DNA of 64,000 bases from Sphingomonas sp. MA1305 (GCF_016107325.1 NZ_RCVT01000002.1:620001-684000); one strand, 5' to 3'; counted from the first letter of the stretch, positions 43,654 to 54,301 are shown. A program made the numbers and translations. The notes: generated by a model not told the origin, from the sequence alone.

Positions 43654-43822
43654 GCGGCGACGCTTCACGGGATCGCGCGGCCCACCCGACCGCACGTTCG
43701 GCGATGCTAAGCACGCGTCGCCCGCTCGTGGCAAGCTTGAAGCCGCACGCGGGGCATGCGAAGGCGGAACGGGGCAGGGCATCGCCTGCCCGGTCACACG
43801 GGAAGCGGTCGCGGCCACGCAC

Positions 43823-44533
43823 ATGGCGAACATCGTGCAGTTCGAGAATGTTGGGCTGCGCTACGGCACGGGCGGAGAGACGCTGTCCGACCTCAGCTTC
43901 GCGCTCGGCAGCGGCGCCTTCTACTTCCTCACCGGGGCGAGCGGCGCCGGCAAGACCTCGCTGCTCAAGCTGCTCTACCTGTCGCAGCGGCCGAGCCGCG
44001 GCATCATCCGCCTGTTCGGCGAGGATGCGGTGACGATGCCGCGCAGCCGGCTGCCGGGCTTCCGCCGCCGCATCGGCGTCGTCTTTCAGGACTTCCGCCT
44101 GGTCCCGCATCTGTCGGCCTGGGACAATATCGCGCTGCCGTTGCGCGTCGCCGGAGTCGCTGAGCACGATCTGGAACAGCCGGTGCGCGAGATGCTGGCC
44201 TGGGTCGGCCTTGCCGAGCGCGCGCGTGCCAAGCCCGCGACACTGTCGGGCGGCGAGCAGCAGCGCGTCGCGATCGCCCGCGCGGTGATCGGCCGGCCGG
44301 AGATCCTGGTCGCCGACGAGCCGACCGGCAACGTCGATCCCGAGATGGCGGACCGGCTGCTGCTGCTGTTCGATTCGCTCAACAAGCTGGGCACGACGGT
44401 GGTCGTGGCGACGCACGATTTCCATCTGCTCAGCCGCGTGCCCGGCGCGACGATGATGCGGCTCGACAAGGGCCGGCTGCTCGACCCGACCGGGGCGCTG
44501 CGCCACCCGCCGCCCCCGCGGGGCAGCGCGTGA
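43823..44533 (+). CDS. ftsE: Cell division ATP-binding protein FtsE
   Basis: A 236-residue ABC ATPase with Walker [11 protein letters not shown]-loop [17 protein letters not shown], signature LSGGEQQR, Walker [12 protein letters not shown] and the H-loop THDF. It has the compact size of FtsE. It drives the FtsX-dependent activation of cell-wall hydrolases at the septum. The start at [15 protein letters not shown] is chosen by family length. Overlaps ftsX by 4 bases. Confidence 0.95.
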   Translation: MANIVQFENVGLRYGTGGETLSDLSFALGSGAFYFLTGASGAGKTSLLKLLYLSQRPSRGIIRLFGEDAVTMPRSRLPGFRRRIGVVFQDFRLVPHLSAWDNIALPLRVAGVAEHDLEQPVREMLAWVGLAERARAKPATLSGGEQQRVAIARAVIGRPEILVADEPTGNVDPEMADRLLLLFDSLNKLGTTVVVATHDFHLLSRVPGATMMRLDKGRLLDPTGALRHPPPPRGSA

Positions 44534-45408
44534 CGGCGCGGTCCGGCGCGGCACGCCGTGTCCTCGACGACGCGGGAACGCAACGCGGCATGACCTGGGT
44601 GATGGCGATCATGCTGTTCCTGACGCTGCTCGCCGCGGCAGCGGGGCTGGGCACCCGGCGATCGGCCAATACGCTCGAGCGACAGATCGCCGGCCGCCTG
44701 ACGGTTCAGGTCGTCGAGGGCGCCCCGGCGGTCCGCGACCGGCTGGCGGGGGCGATCGTCGCGGCGCTGCGGGCCACCCCCGGCGTGCGCCGCGTGCAGC
44801 TGGTCGACCGCGCCGCGCTGACCCGCCTGCTCGCGCCCTGGCTGGGCGAGGCAAGCAGCGATGCCGACCTGCCGATCCCGGCGATGATCGACGTCGATCT
44901 CGCCCCCGGCGGCAATGCCGATACGGTCGCGGGCATCGCTCGGCGGATCAGCGCATCGAGCCGCGTCGACCGGCACACAAGCTGGATGTCGCCGGTCAGC
45001 GGCCTGCTCACCACGCTGACCTGGCTGGCGCTCGGTCTGGTCGTGCTGATGCTGTCGGCCATGGCCGCGGTCGTGGTGCTCGCCGCGCGCGCCGGGCTGG
45101 AGACGCATCGCGCGACGATCGAGGTGATGCATATGCTCGGCTCCACCGACGTGCAGGTCGCGCGGCTGTTCCAGCGGCGGATCGCGCGGGACGCCGCCTT
45201 GGGCGCCGCGGCGGGCGGGATCGCCGCGCTGGCAGTGCTCGCCTTGATCGCGGCGCGGATCGCAGCGCTTGGCTCCGAATTGCTCGGCGCGGCGACGCTG
45301 GCGACCGGCGATTGGATCGCCCTGGTGCTGCTGCCGCTCGGTTTCGTCATCCTGGCGACGCTTGCCGCCCGGGTCGCGGTGCTGACGACGCTGAGGCGGA
45401 CGCTGTGA
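44530..45408 (+). CDS. ftsX: Cell division protein FtsX
   Basis: A 292-residue membrane protein with the FtsX topology: one N-terminal helix ([18 protein letters not shown]), a periplasmic loop of about 130 residues, then three helices in the C-terminal half, the last covering [18 protein letters not shown]. The loop is smaller and more Arg/Ala-rich than in enterobacteria, as in other alphaproteobacteria. GTG start overlapping ftsE stop. Confidence 0.93.
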   Translation: MTARSGAARRVLDDAGTQRGMTWVMAIMLFLTLLAAAAGLGTRRSANTLERQIAGRLTVQVVEGAPAVRDRLAGAIVAALRATPGVRRVQLVDRAALTRLLAPWLGEASSDADLPIPAMIDVDLAPGGNADTVAGIARRISASSRVDRHTSWMSPVSGLLTTLTWLALGLVVLMLSAMAAVVVLAARAGLETHRATIEVMHMLGSTDVQVARLFQRRIARDAALGAAAGGIAALAVLALIAARIAALGSELLGAATLATGDWIALVLLPLGFVILATLAARVAVLTTLRRTL

Positions 45409-45941
45409 TCGTCCGCACGCTCGGCCTGATCGCGCTCGGCTGGTGCCTGGGCTTTGCCGCGTTCATGCTGCTGCTGCCGCGACCGCTGGCGGGCAACACC
45501 ACCGATGCGATCGTCGTGCCGACCGGCGGCGCCGGACGGATCGATCGCGGCATCGCGCTGCTGCAGGCGCATCAGGCGCGGCGCATGCTGGTCACCGGCG
45601 TCGCGCCCGGCGTCCGCCCGATTGATCTGGCGCGCGAATACAAGACGCCCGCGGCGCTGTTCGATTGCTGCATCGACCTTGGCGCCGACGCGGTCGACAC
45701 CCGTTCCAATGCCGAGGAGACCGCCGCCTGGGTGCGCGCCCACGGCTATCGCACCGTGCGCCTCGTCTCGTCCGACTGGCATGTGCCGCGGGCGCGGATG
45801 GAACTGGCGGCGGTGCTCGGCCCCAAGGTGCTGATCCTCGGCGATGGCGTGCCGAGCAGCCCGCGCCTCGGCACCTTGGTCAACGAATACAACAAGCTGA
45901 TCCTGCGGCGGATCGCACTGTGGCTGGGGGTGGGCTTGTGA
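45405..45941 (+). CDS. YdcF/SanA-like DUF218 protein
   Basis: A 178-residue protein with an N-terminal membrane anchor ([19 protein letters not shown]) and the DUF218 domain: [34 protein letters not shown] and [12 protein letters not shown], the last being the family's catalytic-looking loop. DUF218 proteins act at the envelope in vancomycin sensitivity and peptidoglycan-related steps. Translationally coupled to ftsX and to the acyltransferase. Confidence 0.88.
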   Translation: MIVRTLGLIALGWCLGFAAFMLLLPRPLAGNTTDAIVVPTGGAGRIDRGIALLQAHQARRMLVTGVAPGVRPIDLAREYKTPAALFDCCIDLGADAVDTRSNAEETAAWVRAHGYRTVRLVSSDWHVPRARMELAAVLGPKVLILGDGVPSSPRLGTLVNEYNKLILRRIALWLGVGL

Positions 45942-46624
45942 TCGCGTGGCTGCGGACCTGGACGTTCGCGATCCTGTTCTACGGCCTGTCGGTGCCGATC
46001 GTGCTGCTCACGCCGCTGTCGGCGCTGTTCGGACGACGGGCGATGATCGCCCATGCGCATGGCTGGGCCCGGCTGCACCGGTTGCTCACCCGCTACGTGC
46101 TCGGCATCCAAGTCCGCGTCGAAGGCGAGCCGGCGTCCGGACCGGTCTTCTATGCGGCGAAGCATCAGGCGATGTTCGAGACGCTGGAGCTGCAGCTGAT
46201 CCTCGGTGGCCCGGCGATGGTGCTGAAGCGCGAGCTGACCCGGATTCCCTTCTGGGGCTGGGCGGCGCTGCGCTACGGCGCGATCGTCGCCGATCGTGAG
46301 GCGTCGGCGGCGGCGCTGCGCAGCATGATGCGCGACGCCAGGGCGTTGACCGCGGAAGGGCGGTCGATCCTGATCTATCCCGAAGGCACGCGGGTCGAGC
46401 CGGGCGAGCAGCCGCCGCTGCAATCCGGCTTTGCAGGCCTGTACCGCACGCTCGGTCTGCCGGTGGTGCCGATCGCGCTCGACGCCGGGCGGCTGTGGCC
46501 GAAGTCCGGACCCAAGCGGCCGGGCGTGGTGACGATCCGCATCGGCGCGCCGATACCGCCGGGTCTGCCGCGCCAGCAGGTCGAGGCGGCGGTCCATGCG
46601 GCGATCAACGCACTGGACGGGTGA
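45938..46624 (+). CDS. 1-acylglycerol-3-phosphate acyltransferase (PlsC-like)
   Basis: A 228-residue membrane acyltransferase. Two N-terminal helices (residues 5-35), then the catalytic H-x4-acid motif as KHQAMFE (here with Glu in place of the usual Asp), the phosphate-binding YPEGTRVEPG and a VVPIALD strand. It makes phosphatidic acid from lysophosphatidic acid. GTG start overlapping the DUF218 stop; the whole ftsE-ftsX-DUF218-plsC set is one operon tying division and membrane synthesis. Confidence 0.9.
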   Translation: MIAWLRTWTFAILFYGLSVPIVLLTPLSALFGRRAMIAHAHGWARLHRLLTRYVLGIQVRVEGEPASGPVFYAAKHQAMFETLELQLILGGPAMVLKRELTRIPFWGWAALRYGAIVADREASAAALRSMMRDARALTAEGRSILIYPEGTRVEPGEQPPLQSGFAGLYRTLGLPVVPIALDAGRLWPKSGPKRPGVVTIRIGAPIPPGLPRQQVEAAVHAAINALDG

Positions 46625-46665
46625 ATCAGGCCTTTCGCAAGTGGCGGAACGCGCGGCAAAACATG

Positions 46666-46781
46666 GCGAGTCTTGACAGATTTGACGCCTGAACGCGAAA
46701 TCCCGCCTCCGTCGGCAATCGATCGACAATGAGAAAGACCCGAACGCCCACACGCTATCGGCGGCGGGTCGTGTAGGACAG
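46666..46781 (+). repeat. Dispersed ~120-130 bp non-coding element, copy A
   Basis: Same ordered blocks as 25312-25442 but on the opposite strand: GCGAGTCTTGACAGA near 46666, TTGACGCCTG, ATCGATCGACAATGAGAAAG near 46719, GGCGGCGG and CGTGTAGGACAGC ending at 46781. It sits between the plsC-like stop and the tyrA remnant. Contains TTGACA, a possible -35 element, but no convincing -10. Confidence 0.7.
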
Positions 46782-46853
46782 CGTCAATCGTGCGCCCGGC
46801 CGAAATCCGGTGCGGGGCCGTCCTGGCCCTGGTCGATGATCGCGCGCCGGACC
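46782..46853 (-). pseudogene. Remnant of the tyrA 3' end (left copy of a direct repeat)
   Basis: 72 bases almost identical (three mismatches) to the last codons of the intact tyrA at 49870-49941, in the same orientation. On the minus strand it still reads [17 protein letters not shown] and stop. It marks where the tyrA tail ended before the receptor gene arrived. Confidence 0.8.
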
Positions 46854-46870
46854 GGACCGGCGCTGGCCGA

Positions 46871-49642
46871 TCAGAAGCGATAGGACAGGTTGAGCAGATA
46901 TGTCCGGCCGACTTCGATATAGCCGCCCGTCCGATCATGACCCAGCAATCCCGTGCCGGTGCCGTAGGTCGCCCAGTAGCTGTGGCTGTTCAGCACGTTC
47001 TGCACCGCGACGCCCGCGGTCAGGCCGCCGCCGACGTCGTAGCTCATGGTGACGTTCATGTTCGAGGCCGGTTGCAGATAGGCGTCCGGGCTGGGGTAGC
47101 GGACCGCGATCAGCTTGTCGCCGCTATAGGCATAATCGACCGCCGCCGACACCGGGCCGCGGTTGTAGAACAGCTCCGCGTCGAACATCACCTGCGGCGC
47201 GCCGGGCATGCGCAGCTTCACCCAGTGGGTGGCGTCGACCTTGATCGTCGACTGCGCCTTCTGCACCGTCACCGTGCCCTGCACGCCCAGGCCGCGTAAC
47301 GCGCCGGGCAGGAACGACGGGCTGTAGCGCCCGAACAGTTCGGCGCCATAGACGTCGCCCTTGCCGTCGGTGGAGGTGGCGTTGATCGCGACGCCGTCCG
47401 CGCCCGCCGGCACCGTCTCGCCCACGGTGTAGCTGGTGATCGAGGTCGAGAACATGACGTTCGACAGCCGCTTGTAATAGAGCGCGACGGAAAACAGGTC
47501 GGTGCCCGCGCCCTTGCGTTCGAACGAGGCGTCGACGTTCCAGGCGGTCGTCGCCTTCAGATCGGGGTTGGATACGGACACAGAGGTCAGAGTCGTGACC
47601 GGCGGGTTACCCTGCACGTCATAGGTGCGTCGCGTCGGCCCCAGCAGCATGCCGAACGCCGGTCGCGCATAGCTTCGCCGCGCCGACAGGCGGTATACGG
47701 TCGCCGCGTCGGGCCGATAGGCGGCGATGACGCTGGGCAGCCATTCGTCATAGGCCTTGGTGCTGGTGGTGAAACCGCTCGCCGTCGTGCCCGCGACGAC
47801 ATCGTCGGCCCAATAGGTGGCGCCGAACCGGTTATGCTCGAAACGCAGCCCGGGCAGGATCGACAGCGCGCCGAAGCCGAACTTCGCGAGGAGATAGGCG
47901 CTGGCGCGTTGCTCGGTGCCGCGCAGCAGGTTCCTCTGCAACAGGGTCGGGTCGGCGGACGCCAATTGGCTGAGCGACAGACTGCGTCCCTGCGCCTCGA
48001 TGAAGTCGATCGCGGGGACGAAGATCGGCACCTGCGCGCCATTGCGCATGAAGCCGTTCACCGTCTTGCCGGGAACCGAGGCGAGGTTCGGGATACTGCT
48101 GCCCGAATAATCATATTCGAGCGATTCATCGATGCTGTTCGAATCGCGCTTGGCGGATTCGTATTTCGCCCCCGCCTGAAGGGCGGTGAGCCCGCGGTCG
48201 GCGAGATGATAGGTCGCGTCGACCACGCCTTCGCCCTTGCTCTCCGTGACATGTTCGAACTGGACGATCGAATAGGTCGCCAGATAATTGGACAGGTTGG
48301 TCAGCGCGGCGCGCGCGCCGTCGTCCAGCACGACCTGGGGGTTGATCGGATCGGTCAGACTGGTGACCAGCCGGAAGCGGGCGACGTTGCTGCCGGTCGC
48401 CGCGCCGATATAGGCCGGGGTCTGATATTTGTCCTGGAGACGAAACGGATATTCGGTCTTGCCGCGCGAATAGGCGCCGTGGAAGTCCACCGTCAGCGCG
48501 CCCAACCGCGCCTCGCCGCCCAGTTGCGATACGATCAGGCGCTGGTTGCTGTGCTCGGTGCGGAAATAGTTGCTCGCGCCGGTGCCGTAGATGGCCGCAT
48601 AGCCATTGGCATCGTACATGCCCGACCTGGGGTTCGGATTGACCTGCCCCGACGACAGGCTGACCTGGCGGACGGCGACCTGATCCATCCAGCTCTTCAG
48701 GCGATATTCGCCGTATGTGGACCGCGAATACAGGTCGAGTGCGTCGCTCTTCCAGTCGATGTTGAGCGTGCCACCGAACCGCTCGATGCGGTTCTGGAAG
48801 ACGTTCCATTCGACGCCGCGCGCGAACAGATTGTCCAGATGATCACGGGCGTTGCCGGTGATGGTGTTGTTATAGTTGATGTAATCCTTATGCGGCGCGA
48901 CCGATTCGCTGTAGACGTTCTTTTTGCCGTAATAGGCCGAGGCATAGATGCCGATCGCGCCGAGGCGCTGCGCGGTCTCCAGCTGCATCGCGCCGCCCCA
49001 GCGGTCCTGATCGCGCGCGGCGGCGCGGCCGGCGAGCTGACCCTGCGCGCGGATCTGCAGATGATGGTCGGGCAGGTTCAGCGCCGAGGCGGTGCGGAAA
49101 TCGATCACGCCGGCGATCGCGTCGCCGTCCCGCGCCGCGGTCGGTGCCTTGTCGACCCGCACTTCCGCCAGCGAAAAGGGCGACAGCAGGTTCATCGAGA
49201 TCGCGCGGGTGCCGGCATCGGTCTGCGCCAGGCGCACGCCGTCGAAGGCATAAGCGTTGTAGGCGCTGTCGAGGCCGCGGATCGTCACATATTGCGATTC
49301 GCCCGTCGCCGCCGCGTTATAGGCCTGGTTCACCGAGGCGCTGAGCCCGGGCAGGCGGGTCAGCAGGTCGGCGAGATTCTGCTGCGGCTGCGCGCGCAAT
49401 TCCTCGCCCGAGATGATCGAGACGAGCGAGGCGTTGTTGACCTGCTCGGTCTGTGCCTTTTCGATCGCGACGCGCTTGCCGGTCACGACGATCGTGTCCG
49501 CGTCGCGATCCTGGTCGTCGCGTTGCGCGACGCTGTCGCGATCGCTTTGGCCTGGAAGCGCCGCTAGGGCCGTGCCGTGCGTGAGCATGGCGAGCGTGCC
49601 GGCACCGACGAACAGCGCGAAACGCGCCGTACGATACGTCAT
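46871..49642 (-). CDS. TonB-dependent outer-membrane receptor
   Basis: A 923-residue receptor with a signal peptide (LFVGAGTLAMLTHGTALAALP), a TonB-box-like stretch before the plug (DTIVVTGKRVA), the plug domain (about 55-190: ELRAQPQQNLADLLTRLPGLS, VTIRGLDSAYN) and a 22-strand barrel ending RTYLLNLSYRF with terminal Phe. The ATG at 49642 has GGGGGAT upstream; a TTG at 49651 is less likely. It uses TonB energy to import an unidentified large substrate. It lies between two copies of the tyrA tail, so it looks like an inserted gene. Confidence 0.93.
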   Translation of the reverse strand: MTYRTARFALFVGAGTLAMLTHGTALAALPGQSDRDSVAQRDDQDRDADTIVVTGKRVAIEKAQTEQVNNASLVSIISGEELRAQPQQNLADLLTRLPGLSASVNQAYNAAATGESQYVTIRGLDSAYNAYAFDGVRLAQTDAGTRAISMNLLSPFSLAEVRVDKAPTAARDGDAIAGVIDFRTASALNLPDHHLQIRAQGQLAGRAAARDQDRWGGAMQLETAQRLGAIGIYASAYYGKKNVYSESVAPHKDYINYNNTITGNARDHLDNLFARGVEWNVFQNRIERFGGTLNIDWKSDALDLYSRSTYGEYRLKSWMDQVAVRQVSLSSGQVNPNPRSGMYDANGYAAIYGTGASNYFRTEHSNQRLIVSQLGGEARLGALTVDFHGAYSRGKTEYPFRLQDKYQTPAYIGAATGSNVARFRLVTSLTDPINPQVVLDDGARAALTNLSNYLATYSIVQFEHVTESKGEGVVDATYHLADRGLTALQAGAKYESAKRDSNSIDESLEYDYSGSSIPNLASVPGKTVNGFMRNGAQVPIFVPAIDFIEAQGRSLSLSQLASADPTLLQRNLLRGTEQRASAYLLAKFGFGALSILPGLRFEHNRFGATYWADDVVAGTTASGFTTSTKAYDEWLPSVIAAYRPDAATVYRLSARRSYARPAFGMLLGPTRRTYDVQGNPPVTTLTSVSVSNPDLKATTAWNVDASFERKGAGTDLFSVALYYKRLSNVMFSTSITSYTVGETVPAGADGVAINATSTDGKGDVYGAELFGRYSPSFLPGALRGLGVQGTVTVQKAQSTIKVDATHWVKLRMPGAPQVMFDAELFYNRGPVSAAVDYAYSGDKLIAVRYPSPDAYLQPASNMNVTMSYDVGGGLTAGVAVQNVLNSHSYWATYGTGTGLLGHDRTGGYIEVGRTYLLNLSYRF

Positions 49643-49869
49643 GATGTGCAATCCCCCAATCTCGTCCAGCCCGTGGTCCGGGGCGTGGCGGAGGGGCCGC
49701 TAGGGGAGCGACGCTGCAATCGTGTGTAACGCCGATAGCAGATTTGATACGCTTGCGTTACGATCTTGCTGCGACGCAGCATTTCCGCCGTGGGTTCAGG
49801 ACGATAACGGCGGCGCGATCCGGACGTCTTTTGTCGCGGGAAACAGGGGGCAGCGACCAGCGCCGATCG

Positions 49870-49941
49870 ACGTCAATCGTGCGCCCGGCCGAAATCCGGT
49901 GCGGGGTCGTCCTGGCCCTGGTCGATGATCGCGCGGCGGAT
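49870..49941. repeat. Right copy of the 72 bp direct repeat (native tyrA end)
   Basis: The native end of tyrA; its copy lies 3088 bases to the left at 46782-46853. Together they bracket the TonB-dependent receptor gene and its 228-base upstream region. Confidence 0.8.
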
Positions 49942-50781
49942 CGCGCGGGTGCGGGTGAACAGGTCGAACAGGGCGTCGCCGTCGCCCCAACGGATCGCGC
50001 GCTGCAGCATCGTCACGTCCTCGGTCAGGCGCTGCAGGATCTCCAGCACCGCCTCGCGATTGTTGAGGAAGACATCGCGCCACATCGTCGGGTCGGAGGC
50101 GGCGATGCGGGTGAAGTCGCGGAAGCCGCCCGCCGAATAGGCGATCACCTCGCTCTGGGTGACCTGTTCGAGATCGGAAGCGGTGCCGACGATCGCATAG
50201 GCGATCAGATGCGGCACATGGCTGGTCACGGCCAGCACGCGGTCGTGATGCTCGGCCGTCATCAGCTCGACCCTGGCGCCGAGCGTCTCCCAGAAGGCGC
50301 GCACCCGCGCGGTCGCGACCTCCGGAGTGGTCTCGTCGGGGGTCAGGATGCACCAGCGGCCGCGGAACAGGCTGGCGAAACCCGATTCGGGGCCGCTGTG
50401 CTCGGTGCCGGCGACGGGATGGCCGGGAACGATCGTCGCCTGCGGCAAGGCGGCGCGCATCGCGGCGGCGACGCTGGCCTTGGCACCCCCGACATCGGTG
50501 ACGATCGCGTCGGCGGGCAGATCGTCGGCGATCGCCGCCGCCGCCGCACCGATCGCGCCGACCGGGACGCACAGCACGACGAGGTCGGCGTCGATCACCG
50601 CCGTGCCGGCAGTGTCGGCGATGTCGTCGGCCAGGTCGATCCGCACCGCCGTGTCGCGCACCGCCGGATCGGCGTCATAGCCGGTGATCCGCACCGTCGG
50701 GCTATAGGCGCGCAGGCCCCGCGCGATCGACGATCCGATCAGCCCCAGCCCGATGATCGTGACCCGCGCGAAGGGCAGCAT
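49873..50781 (-). CDS. tyrA: Prephenate/arogenate dehydrogenase
   Basis: A 302-residue dehydrogenase of tyrosine synthesis. N-terminal Rossmann motif [18 protein letters not shown], then [20 protein letters not shown] with the catalytic region [15 protein letters not shown] and an all-helical C-terminal dimer domain ([34 protein letters not shown]). It oxidises prephenate or arogenate with NAD(P)+. Its ATG overlaps the hisC stop (ATGA). The last codons are duplicated at 46.8 kb. Confidence 0.94.
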   Translation of the reverse strand: MLPFARVTIIGLGLIGSSIARGLRAYSPTVRITGYDADPAVRDTAVRIDLADDIADTAGTAVIDADLVVLCVPVGAIGAAAAAIADDLPADAIVTDVGGAKASVAAAMRAALPQATIVPGHPVAGTEHSGPESGFASLFRGRWCILTPDETTPEVATARVRAFWETLGARVELMTAEHHDRVLAVTSHVPHLIAYAIVGTASDLEQVTQSEVIAYSAGGFRDFTRIAASDPTMWRDVFLNNREAVLEILQRLTEDVTMLQRAIRWGDGDALFDLFTRTRAIRRAIIDQGQDDPAPDFGRAHD

Positions 50782-51875
50782 CAGCCGGCTGCGCCGGCCG
50801 CGTCGCGCAGCACGGCGACGACCGCACGCATCTCGTCCTCCGCGCCGATCGTGATGCGCAGCGCGTTGGGCAGCCCCTGGCCAGGCAGCCAGCGCGTCGC
50901 ATAGCCTGCCGCCATCAGCGCCTGATAGGCCGCCTCGCCGGTCAGCGCGCCGGAGAAGGTGACGAGGACGAAGTTCGCCTTCGACGGCACCGCGCGCAGC
51001 CCGGGAATGGCGTCGACCTGCTGCGCGAACCAGGCGCGCCATGTCCGATTGTGCTCGCGGCTGCGCGCGACGAAGTCATGGTCGGCAAGCGCGGCGACGG
51101 CGGCGCGCTGCGCGCCGATGCCGAAGGCGAAGGGCGCACGGATGCGGTGCATCGCGTCGATGATCGCCGGCGCGGCATAGCCCCAGCCGATCCGTTCGGA
51201 GGCGAGGCCGAAGATCTTCGAGAAGGTGCGGGTGACCAGCACGTTTTGCGTCGTGCGGGCGAGCTCCAGCCCGCCATCGTCGTCCTCGGGATCGAGATAT
51301 TCGGTATAGGCCTGGTCGAGGACGAGCAGGATGTCGGGACGCAGCCCCGCGTGCAGCCGCGCGATCTCCGCCTTGGCGGTGTAGGTGCCGGTCGGATTGT
51401 TGGGATTGGCGACGAAGACGATCCGCGTCCGGTCGGTCACCGCCGCCAGGATCGCGTCGACGTCGCTGGCATAGTCGCGATCGGCCACCACCACCGGCGT
51501 CGCGCCGACGCGTCGGGTGGCGATCTCGTAGACCGCAAAGCCGTAGCGGACGTGGATGATCTCGTCGCCTTGGCCCGCGAAGGCGCCGGCGGCGAGGTGG
51601 AGCACCTCGTCGGAGCCGGTGCCGTAGATGATCCGCTCCGCCTCGATGCCGTAATGGTCGGCGAGCGCGCCGCGCAGCGCGACCGCGGCGGCATCGGGAT
51701 AGCGTTCCAGCTCGGAGGCGGCACTGCGATACGCCTCGCGAGCCGCCTCCGGCGTGCCGAGCGGATTCTCGTTCGACGACAGTTTGACGACGCGGCGTCC
51801 GTCGTCCGCGGTGGCGCGGCCGGGAACATAGGGGGCGATGCCCAGGATCCAGGGCTTGGGGGCAGGGGCGGTCAT
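50781..51875 (-). CDS. hisC: Histidinol-phosphate/aromatic aminotransferase
   Basis: A 364-residue class I PLP aminotransferase of the HisC group: LSSNENPLG near residue 33, [26 protein letters not shown] and the PLP lysine in [16 protein letters not shown]. In alphaproteobacteria a HisC next to tyrA handles histidinol phosphate and aromatic keto acids, which fits the pairing here. Divergent from metX by 111 bases. Confidence 0.93.
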   Translation of the reverse strand: MTAPAPKPWILGIAPYVPGRATADDGRRVVKLSSNENPLGTPEAAREAYRSAASELERYPDAAAVALRGALADHYGIEAERIIYGTGSDEVLHLAAGAFAGQGDEIIHVRYGFAVYEIATRRVGATPVVVADRDYASDVDAILAAVTDRTRIVFVANPNNPTGTYTAKAEIARLHAGLRPDILLVLDQAYTEYLDPEDDDGGLELARTTQNVLVTRTFSKIFGLASERIGWGYAAPAIIDAMHRIRAPFAFGIGAQRAAVAALADHDFVARSREHNRTWRAWFAQQVDAIPGLRAVPSKANFVLVTFSGALTGEAAYQALMAAGYATRWLPGQGLPNALRITIGAEDEMRAVVAVLRDAAGAAG

Positions 51876-51986
51876 GCGCGTGGCTGTAAGCGCGAATGGC
51901 GGGCAAGCCAATGGCGGGCGGCGGGGATGGTGTATCCGCCGCGCCGGCCTTGCGCACGGCGCGCTCGCGCCGTAGCGGGGCGGCCT

Positions 51987-53102
51987 ATGTCCGAAGATCC
52001 GCGCTTCGGCCTGTCGCGCCAGGTGACGCTGCCGGGGCCGCTCCGGCTCGACGGCGGCGTGCTGCTGTCGCCGGTCGACATCGCCTATGAAACCTATGGC
52101 ACGCTCGACGCGGACGGCGGCAATGCGATCCTCGTCTGCCATGCGCTGACCGGCGACCAGCACGTCGCCTCCGCCCATCCGCGCACCGGCAAGCCAGGCT
52201 GGTGGACGCGGCTGATCGGCCCGGGCAAGCCGATCGATCCGGCACGCGACTTCGTCATCTGCGCCAACGTGCTGGGCAGCTGCATGGGATCGTCCGGCCC
52301 GGCGACGATCAACCCCGCGACCGGCAGGCCGTGGGGAATGAGTTTCCCGGTGATCACGATCCGCGACATGGTGCGGGCGCAGGCGCTGTTGCTCGACCAT
52401 CTCGGCGTCGCGCGGCTGAAGGCGGTGGTCGGCGGGTCGATGGGCGGCATGCAGGCGCTGAGCTGGGCGGCGACCTTCCCTGATCGCGTCGCAGCGGCGG
52501 TGGTGATCGCCGCGACCGCGCGCCATTCCGCGCAGAACATCGCCTTTCACGAGGTCGGGCGACAGGCGATCATGGCCGATCCCAAGTGGAATGGCGGCGA
52601 TTACTACACCGGCGAGCCGCCCGCCGCGGGCCTGGCGGTGGCGCGGATGGCGGCGCACATCACCTATCTGTCCGAGGCCGGGCTGACCGAGAAGTTCGGC
52701 CGGCGGCTGCAGGCGCGGGAGGCGAAGAGCTTCGGCTTCGACGCCGATTTCCAGGTGGAAAGCTATCTGCGCCACCAGGGGCTGAGCTTCGTCGACCGGT
52801 TCGACGCCAACAGCTATCTCTACATCACCCGCGCGCTCGACTATTTCGATCTGGCGGAGGAACATGGCGGCCTTCTCGCCAACGCCTTCCGCGGCGCCGC
52901 GACGCGCTTCTGCGTGATCAGCTTCGACACCGACTGGCTCTACCCGACCGCCGAATCGCGCAACATCGTCCAGGCGCTCAACGCCGCGGGCGCGCCGGTC
53001 AGCTTCGTCGAACTGTCCAGCCCCTACGGCCACGACGCCTTCCTGCTCGAGGCGCCGGCGATGAACCGCGTGGTCGACGGCTTCCTCGGGGGTGGACGGT
53101 GA
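51987..53102 (+). CDS. metX: Homoserine O-acyltransferase MetX
   Basis: A 371-residue alpha/beta-hydrolase-fold enzyme: [10 protein letters not shown] near residue 51, the nucleophile serine in GGSMGGMQ near 150, the aspartate in FDTDWLYP and the histidine in YGHDAFLLE near 350. It acylates homoserine in methionine synthesis. ATG at 51987 gives the family start. Coupled to metW by a 4-base overlap. Confidence 0.95.
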   Translation: MSEDPRFGLSRQVTLPGPLRLDGGVLLSPVDIAYETYGTLDADGGNAILVCHALTGDQHVASAHPRTGKPGWWTRLIGPGKPIDPARDFVICANVLGSCMGSSGPATINPATGRPWGMSFPVITIRDMVRAQALLLDHLGVARLKAVVGGSMGGMQALSWAATFPDRVAAAVVIAATARHSAQNIAFHEVGRQAIMADPKWNGGDYYTGEPPAAGLAVARMAAHITYLSEAGLTEKFGRRLQAREAKSFGFDADFQVESYLRHQGLSFVDRFDANSYLYITRALDYFDLAEEHGGLLANAFRGAATRFCVISFDTDWLYPTAESRNIVQALNAAGAPVSFVELSSPYGHDAFLLEAPAMNRVVDGFLGGGR

Positions 53103-53689
53103 TCGCGCTGCGTCCCGATCTGGCGGTGATCGCCGACCATGTCGCACCGGGCAGCCGCGTGCTCGATGTCGGCTGCGGCGACGGCGCGTTGATGGCGGCG
53201 CTACGCGACGCGCAGGGCTGCGACGCGCGCGGGCTGGAGATCGATCCCGGCAACGTCGCCGCGGCGGTGGCGCGCGGCCTGTCGGTGATCCAGGGCGACG
53301 CCGACGTCGATCTCGCCGGCTATCCCGACGCCAGCTTCGACTATGCGATCCTCAGCCAGACGCTGCAGACCGCGCGCGCGCCCGACGCGGTGCTCGACCA
53401 GTTGCTGCGCATCGGCCGCCGCGCCTTCGTCAGCTTCCCCAATTTCGCGCAATGGCGGGTGCGGCTGTCGCTGCTGTGGGGCGGGCGGATGCCGGTGACG
53501 ACTCAGTTGCCCGAGCAATGGTATGACACGCCCAACATCCACCATCTGACCGTCGACGATTTCCGCGCCTTCCTGCGGGATCGCCGGATCACGGTGGAGG
53601 GCGCCTGGTTCCTGTCGGGCGACCGCCAACGCAGTTCGGCGGCCGCCAATCTGCTGGCGCAGCACGCCGTCTTCCTGTTGCGGCGATAG
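53099..53689 (+). CDS. metW: Methionine biosynthesis protein MetW
   Basis: A 196-residue methyltransferase-fold protein with [36 protein letters not shown]-like [13 protein letters not shown] and the MetW signature [19 protein letters not shown]. MetW works with MetX in homoserine acylation in alphaproteobacteria. GTG start overlapping metX. Confidence 0.95.
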   Translation: MIALRPDLAVIADHVAPGSRVLDVGCGDGALMAALRDAQGCDARGLEIDPGNVAAAVARGLSVIQGDADVDLAGYPDASFDYAILSQTLQTARAPDAVLDQLLRIGRRAFVSFPNFAQWRVRLSLLWGGRMPVTTQLPEQWYDTPNIHHLTVDDFRAFLRDRRITVEGAWFLSGDRQRSSAAANLLAQHAVFLLRR

Positions 53690-53728
53690 GCCGCAGCCGT
53701 CTTTCTGGCGGCCGATGCGACGAACGGC

Positions 53729-53754
53729 GGAACATCCGGGGCTAACCTGTGTTT
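53729..53754 (+). promoter_or_regulatory. Possible EcfG-type promoter for the response regulator
   Basis: GGAAC at 53729, then 17 bases, then GTTT at 53751. This fits the GGAAC-N16/17-(c)GTT pattern of the alphaproteobacterial general stress sigma factor. It ends 26 bases before the response regulator start. Confidence 0.45.
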
Positions 53755-53779
53755 GGCACAGCCAAGACCGGATCGAGAC

Positions 53780-54181
53780 ATGACCAAAACCGCCCTGATC
53801 GTAGAAGATGAGATCTTTGTCGCGCTCGACCTCGAGCGGATTCTGATCGATGCCGGTTATCGGGTGGCGGCGATCGCGGCGGACAGCGAGAGCGCGATCG
53901 AGGCGGCGGCGCAATGCGAGTTCGCCTTTGTCGACGTCAATCTGCGCGACGGCCCTACCGGCCCGCAGATCGCGCGCCGGATCGCGCAGGACTATGGCGT
54001 CAAGGTCGTGTTCGTCACCGCCAATCCGACGCAGATCAATTGCGATGGCGATTGCGCGCTTGGGTACATCCGCAAGCCGTTCAGCGAGTCGGCGATCCTC
54101 GCCGCCGCCGCGCTGGCGTCGGACGGCAGCGGCGCGGCGGCGAACGACGATCTGGTGATGCTGCGGTCGGTCAGCAATTGA
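53780..54181 (+). CDS. Single-domain response regulator
   Basis: A 133-residue REC-only protein: acidic pocket LIVEDEIFVALDLE, phosphoacceptor Asp in AFVDVNLRDGPTG, the Thr in VFVTANP and the Lys in YIRKPF. No output domain, so it works as a phosphorelay or as a modulator. It faces an HWE-type kinase, its likely partner. The start MTKTALIV is favoured over the upstream ATG. Confidence 0.9.
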   Translation: MTKTALIVEDEIFVALDLERILIDAGYRVAAIAADSESAIEAAAQCEFAFVDVNLRDGPTGPQIARRIAQDYGVKVVFVTANPTQINCDGDCALGYIRKPFSESAILAAAALASDGSGAAANDDLVMLRSVSN

Positions 54182-54301
54182 CTTTGCCAATTTGAGGGCC
54201 GCAGGAATGTCCCGGCATAGGCCTGAGGGCGATGTTCTTGGGCTCCCCAATGGCCGGTGTCATCCTGGCGCCCGCCCTACGATGGTCGCGGGGCGGGGTC
54301 G

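Noticed and set aside
47834..49567. Plus-strand open frame opposite the TonB-dependent receptor
   Set aside because: No recognisable motif; the receptor on the minus strand has signal peptide, plug and terminal Phe, so the plus frame is a shadow.
53780..54181. FATGUY-type stress response regulator (SdrG-like)
   Set aside because: The region after the conserved lysine reads KPFSES and lacks the PFxFATGY motif that defines that group.
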